From contig CAJNOL010000770.1 in assembly GCA_905250125.1 (NCBI GenBank), forward strand, positions 1 to 64,000: a stretch of 64,000 nucleotides of DNA, in the 5' to 3' direction. A program made the position numbers and the translations under genes. Positions 58,048 through 64,000 of the stretch are shown piece after piece; the stretch's first letter is position 1, and the number at the start of each line of letters is the position of its first letter. The notes beneath the pieces were generated by a model that worked only from the letters and a program-made list of their open reading frames with translations, was not told the DNA's origin and searched no databases. The DNA is from Rotaria sordida. Its lineage: Eukaryota; Rotifera; Eurotatoria; Philodinida; Philodinidae.

Positions 58048-61000
58048 CTAACGAATACTAATGATAAAACAGTAAATCATAATCTAGAATTTATCAAAAT
58101 GCCAAAATCACCTCGATGTTTAGCAATAATGAATGTTCATAATCGTCGTGATCGACTATCGACATTACTTAAACTAAAAAAAAATGAAATATGTCAAACA
58201 CAATTATCCTGTCTAATAGATATTGATGAAATGATTCGATGTGATGAATTAATCAGTCCAATTGTCATACGAACAAATAATCCAACTCAAATTGAACGTC
58301 AAATTCAAGTAGATACAATTAAAGAACGTTTTAGTGGTCTATTTAAAACTCGTATTGAAAAAGATTCAATAATAAATTTAATAAATGATGAAAAAATTTT
58401 ACAAGCACTTATCGATAGAGATGGTAAATAAATGACAATAAAATATAATTTAAATCAGATGAATTTATATATTTTTATAGGACAACGATGGTCTGAATTA
58501 ATTGATCAATTAATAAGTGAACAATCGAATTTTTCATTAAGTGAAATTGCACAACAATTACTTAATACTGTATGCAAATTTAGTATAATCCCGTTTCATC
58601 GACACAATTCTTTTTTCTGAACAATTTCAGAATTTTACTCAAGAAATCTTATTTTCGAGAGAAACATGTAAACTAAACAATAATAGCACTATCCGACATT
58701 TTTTAAAACGAGTACTATCATCAGTAGAAAGGTCAGAAAAACGCTTTGGATGAGAAGGTGTGGATGTAGGTATTGGATTTCTCTAATTCCACATTCGCAT
58801 ACACATCCGAATTGAAGGATTGGCAATACAGGCTTAATGCAAATATTGCCACCCTCAATCGAAACTTATACGTAGTGATGAATGAATTAATGAAAGATTA
58901 TGTGTTCAACATAGCTATGATGATACACCGTAACAATAATGTAAATAAATCTCTACTAAATAAAAATTTTTATTTTTCGGAATCAACGAATTCTTGACTT
59001 AGTGGAACGATGTGAAGAATAACTATTGAATTATGTTTTCATTTCTATTATTACAATAAATTTTCTCTAATATGTATGAGGTTATATTCGTTTTTTCTTC
59101 ATAAAATACTATTGAATAAAAAGTGTCGATAAAACAGGATCAAACCTATAAATTTCAATTTTAAAATTCTTGAATTAGTTTATTTATTTTTTAATCGATT
59201 TTTCTAGATTGAACGTTTGTATACTACTGAAAGATTAAATAATTTAACAACTGGTCAATTACAACGTAAAATTCGTTATGCAATGTCTCAATTAAAACAT
59301 ATTGATGAACATTCATATTTACAAAATAATTTTAAAACAATAAAAAATAATCGTACAAATATAAATTCAAGAAAACAAACTGAATGCAATGGTACAATGG
59401 ATATGGCAGTAACAGTAAGACAAATTGATAAACATCATAATCATCAATCAATAGTATCATCTAATCATATTTGGAAACCATATGTTGATCGTTTATTCGA
59501 TCAAGGTCATTCAGCTGATGAAATTAAACGATTATTACATAAAGCAGCAGAAACAACAATCCAATGTGATGATTATCGTTTACAAGATGTTTTTAATTAT
59601 ATAGATACAAAATCAAAACAACAAAGAGCAAAAACGGCACCATCAAAAATTGGATTCACTACAGCTTCAACAAAAACGAAACCTGTAACATCTGAACAAT
59701 TCCAATCAACTAATTTATTTCAATCAATGAAACCAAACGAAACAATGGATAGTAATAATAGAATTATGAGATGTTCTTCACCTTCAATATCAGTAAATAT
59801 ATTTTTCTTTATTATTTATGTAAAATATTATTTAATTATAAATTTTTCAAATCGTATAGGTAAGAAAGGTTATGTCAAATGACTTCTCATCTGCTTTTAA
59901 TAACAAAGATCAAAGATCAACAATCGAAGGAATAAAAAATAAATCTATTTCGCCTAGTGTTTCGTTGAACAGGAGTTTAATTAAATCACCTAGTATTGAA
60001 TCAGATATTATTCAAATAGAATCAACGGAGAATAAATTCATTACTGATTTGAATAAGAATGAAAAAGAACAAAATTTACCATTATATTCGTCGACTGATC
60101 AAGAACATATAAATATAATGGTAAATTCAAGTCCAACTACTATGAATAAACATCGATCTATAACCAATATAGGTTAGTTTTTTATGCAGTAAGAGATTAC
60201 TTTATCATATTGAAAGCTTTATTTTTATTTTCATGTTGAAATAAACTTTTTTTGAGTATTTCCATAAAATTTTTTAATTGATTTCTTTTGTTGAATAGAA
60301 AAAATAATACAAAGAGAAAAATATAATGATAAGAACTCTGATAGTGATGATATTATCATTATTACTGAACAAAAACCATATCAAAGCCAAGAAATAATCG
60401 ACCCTACAACTTCACAAACTAATGCAACATCTAGTTTTCATAATCTAAAAAGTAAAAAAAAAAAAAAAAAATTCTACATCAATAAATAATAAGAAAAAAC
60501 ATTCCATTCAGCAGATTCTTCAACTACAAGAATTAAACCATCAAATAATCTAATTGATATGCCTTTGACAAAACTTGAAGAGCAATCCATTCATGCATTG
60601 CAACGTGTTCAAAATACTCTTAATACTATTGACAATACTCATCTTCATTCACATTCCTTAAACATTCCAGTTGAACTAAATAAAATGATTGATATTATCT
60701 TCGAATTAAATTTACGCAAACCAGATAATATTGAAATTTTGATGACTAAATGTATCAAACTCTTAAATAATGAAAAATCAACTATTGTTGTATCACAACT
60801 AGAAGAAGTTTATTTTCAGAATTTGAATGAAGAAATATCTAATACATTTAATCTCTTACAAGAATATAAAGAACTAACTACGCCATTTATAATAAACAAT
60901 GAAGATTCTTCGTATAATCGACATATTTCAAACATGATTATGATTTCATCGGATGGTCAAAGTAATTTGATTTTATCTAGTAAAATAATTTAAATAATTT

Positions 61001-64000
61001 AATCAAATTATCATAGCTTCATTAAAATCGATTAATGAAAATATTGAACAAATTATTGAATCTAATACAAATCTTGATTTAAAACATCAAGTAAACATAT
61101 TAGAATATTCAAAAATTGCTAGTCCTATACGATGTCGTCCTATACCATATACCGTTTCGAATGAGATGAGATCAACAGAATCTTTAAGACAAGAATTTAT
61201 TTGTTCGACAGAACACATTTCATTAACAACCAAAGAATTAAATGAACAACTAATCACGAATAAAAATGATCTGAATTATAGATCGGACATACCTTTAAAA
61301 ATAGAAAGTGAATTATATGATGATCAATCTCAAAAACAATGGCTTGATTCTCTACTTTCAAAAATATCTGATAATATCAGTAGAACATCGAGTAAGTGTT
61401 AAACGAAAGTTTCTTGCAAATCATCAAAATACAAACTCAAATAAACAAATTTTTATAGATATCTCTTCGACTTCTCCATCTTTATTAATTATTAATCAAA
61501 CAAAGATTGATGATAAAGACGAACAAGAATCTACCATTATGAAATCAGTAGATGGACAGATATCATCATTGAATGAACATTTGAAATCATCTATATCTAT
61601 TCATCAACATACAACAAATATGATTGAAACAACTGATGACATACAGAATATACAATATGTAACGGATATAATCATATTTAAAAAAGAATATGCTACGTCA
61701 ATCATTATTCCTAATCAAATCTTTTCTATGATCGAAGAACAATTTCAAATAGTTGAAACAAAATTATTACAAAATAAAGTAGTAATATCTTCGAAACAAA
61801 TTTTGAATTCAAATGATCAATTACTCTCATTATCGGACGAGAAAAATAGTGAGCATATCAACAAAGAACTTTCAAAATTAAATCATGATTTCGATGATAC
61901 ATTTCAAAAGTCTCCTTCTATTATTACCGTACATGCAAATTATGTCGATGAAGAAAAACAATCTATTACATCAATTCTTAATGATGAAACATTATCTGTA
62001 ACCGGTCAATCTTCACCTCCTTCAAATATTGATTTATTAGAGCAATTAGATCAACTTCAAATACATGAAGATATTGTATCTTCAAAACAATTAGTGCCAG
62101 CAAATGTATCGAAAAGTAAAGAAAAATTTGAATCATCACAAAAATTATTCGATAATGGACAAGAAGACATAAGAGTAAATTGTTTTGACTTTATTCATGA
62201 ATTTAAATCATTTGATATGATTCTTATTTTTCTAGTTATCAAAAACTGACATGAATTATGTTCCAGAAATAAACACAGAATTATTGCCATCGAATGATCA
62301 AAAAAAAGAAGAAAAAACAAAATCTATCGTATCATTTCCTTCAGATAATAATGAAGATGAAGTAAGTTATTTATTCTACTTTTACGACTTCAATTTCAAT
62401 GAATAATATAATACAAAACAAAACATCTTAATTTTCTTTTACTAATTGTAGAGTTTAATAAGTAAATCTCATACAGACACTAAAAAACCATCGAAATCTT
62501 CACATGTTAATGCACAAGTACTTGATGAACATACATCTATAATTGCTTCAACAGTAGTTAATCACCAGAATGAAATTAGTCAATTTCAGTTACCGATTTC
62601 AACACAATACTTCAGTATTTCTAATGGCATACACTCTAATTCTTTTTTGACTTACTTGAACAATCAAAATAGTACTGTTTCATATAAAGAATCCATATCT
62701 AATGATACTCCTACATCAAATGAAGAGAAACATTCACCAATTGATTCACATAATCAAAATATTGTAACAGAAACGTCAATTCAAAATAGTAAAGATAAAA
62801 AATTATCAAATGAAAAAATAGATAATGCAATTATTAATAAATTTCACAAGTCTACTATCCTATCAATGGATCATTATATTACACGACAATCAATAAAATC
62901 AGTACTTTCTCCATCAAAAACTACAGTAAATATCTGTTGAACTATTAAACTTTATTCATGATATTTGGTTATTTAGAAAATGGAACATATCAAATACAAA
63001 ACGATTGCTACATCATTACAACCAACCTCAATTCCTACAACGTAAATGAAACTATCTTTTATTTCAAGAAATGACTTTTTCATATATTTATTTTAGTATT
63101 AATAATATATCCAAAGAAGATGACACGATGGTTAATCGTACTAGCATTCCATATTTTGTTACTGAAGAGACATCTAGTAAAAGCGTTGATTAAAACTCGA
63201 AGTCACTTGTATTTTATTAAATTTTTTACGAATAGAATTGATGACATCATTTACAAAAACAGCAACAAAAGATGATATTAATAACGATGAAAAATCTATA
63301 AGTTCTATGTCTAGTGGACATGATCTTCTGATTGATGATGATGATACAACGAAAAAAGATCTAAGAACTAAGTTAAATTATAATAATGATCTGTTACAAA
63401 ATAAATCCAGTAAGAGCAAATCTTCTTCTGCAGGAAAATGACTTCAGATTTTGTTCCTGTTTTTCATCCGGTAGATTCACCATTACTCTCTAATGCATCT
63501 ATACAAGAATCAAGCTTGTTTGACGATACTATTCGTACATCATCATCATCACCACCATTAAGTAGTAAAGAAAATTTAATTAACAAAAAAGTAGATGATC
63601 AACAAACAAAGACACAGTTAACAATTAATAGAACTATTTCTCTACCTAAAATCGTCAGTGAAGAAGGTCAAAGTAAGTAAAAAGTAGAAAACTAGATATT
63701 GATGACACATAATTTATATTTGATTAATTAAATATGATCTTCTCACAGGACCACTTATCTCGACACCTCATTCTTTCCTATTATCTACTATTATCGATGA
63801 TAACATTCACAATGAAATGAAACAACCGTTTGAGAATAAAGTTCAATCTATACATAAGAATACAAAGTCTTCGAATACGTCATTGTCAACCACAATAGAT
63901 GGGGAAAATCAATCGGATAAGATGCCGACTCAACGTACTATCAAAGAAAAATCTTCTGCAAATGAAAGTATTCGTAATATACCTCTTGAAAACATTACTA
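58048..64000 (+). CDS. Large uncharacterised Ser/Thr/Asn-rich protein, runs off the window
   Basis: At least 17 exons join in phase: 58048-58423, 58481-58569, 59208-59792, 59860-60172, 60299-60451, 60515-60979, 61017-61391, 61459-62174, 62236-62361, 62452-62925, 62977-63041, 63097-63176, 63236-63409, 63448-63672, 63749 to beyond 64000, plus two smaller junction choices that are less certain (63409/63448). That is about 1,480 residues so far. The first exon opens at a TATAG acceptor in phase 0 and its frame is open upstream of the first ATG (58099), so the true start probably lies in an earlier exon. The first 250 residues look structured (KERFSGLFKTRIEKDSIINL, QRWSELIDQLISEQSNFSL, QLQRKIRYAMSQLKHIDEH). 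Later parts are disordered and Ser/Thr/Asn/Gln-rich with many SP/TP sites. I recognise no family. Confidence 0.6.

Noticed and set aside
58773..58997. 74-codon frame between exons of the large 3' gene
   Set aside because: The flanking exons (ending 58569 and starting 59208) already join in phase 0, and no phased acceptor/donor pair brackets this frame.

Overview
The window is animal nuclear DNA. It is AT-rich and microsatellite-rich, and its protein genes are cut by many short GT-AG introns (mostly about 45-150 nt). The genes are metazoan: TAPT1, CEP95, ZFAND4, GNPAT, an ETV6/Yan-type ETS factor, RPS23 and a neuronal calcium sensor. Compact AT-rich genes, very short introns, 3' splice-site-like sequences just upstream of several start codons (possible spliced-leader acceptors) and an LEA-like protein together point to a rotifer, probably bdelloid. 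That placement is inference; no rRNA or mitochondrial marker is present. All gene models were spliced by hand from reading frames, splice sites and phase.

Layout. 1-9.7 kb, minus strand: CEP95, thymidylate kinase and GNPAT (dihydroxyacetone-phosphate acyltransferase) lie head to tail with gaps of 162 nt and 38 nt, which resembles an operon. GNPAT has a 1.25 kb intron and its last exons were not found. 10.6-16.4 kb, minus: ZFAND4 (ubiquitin-like domain plus AN1 finger). 17.5-18.1 kb, plus: RPS23. 18.4-21.1 kb: gene-free, with a giant quasi-palindrome. 22.2-23.2 kb, plus: a predicted mitochondrial LEA-like protein. 25.1-27.8 kb, minus: TAPT1, head to head (188 bp) with a DUF4211 (QSER1/PRR12-like) gene at 28.0-34.0 kb, plus. 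34-37.4 kb: mobile-element remnants, including a TTAA-flanked G/C-tract element. 37.5-38.1 kb, minus: neuronal calcium sensor. 38.1-43.3 kb: gene-free, microsatellite-rich. 43.3-46.7 kb, plus: ETV6/Yan-like factor. 48.4-49.0 kb, plus: LURP-one-related protein. 52.3-64 kb, plus: three unrecognised low-complexity genes, the last running off the window.

The most striking non-genic content is a dense population of short non-coding inverted-repeat elements (at least a dozen), in introns and just downstream of genes. They include hAT-like, piggyBac-like and Tc1/mariner-like miniature elements and one foldback family found three times in the introns of CEP95 and ZFAND4.

The genes form no single pathway. 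CEP95 (centrosome), TAPT1 (ER/ciliary base), RPS23 (ribosome), thymidylate kinase (dTTP supply) and GNPAT (ether lipids) are housekeeping functions; the ETS factor and the DUF4211 protein are nuclear regulators.
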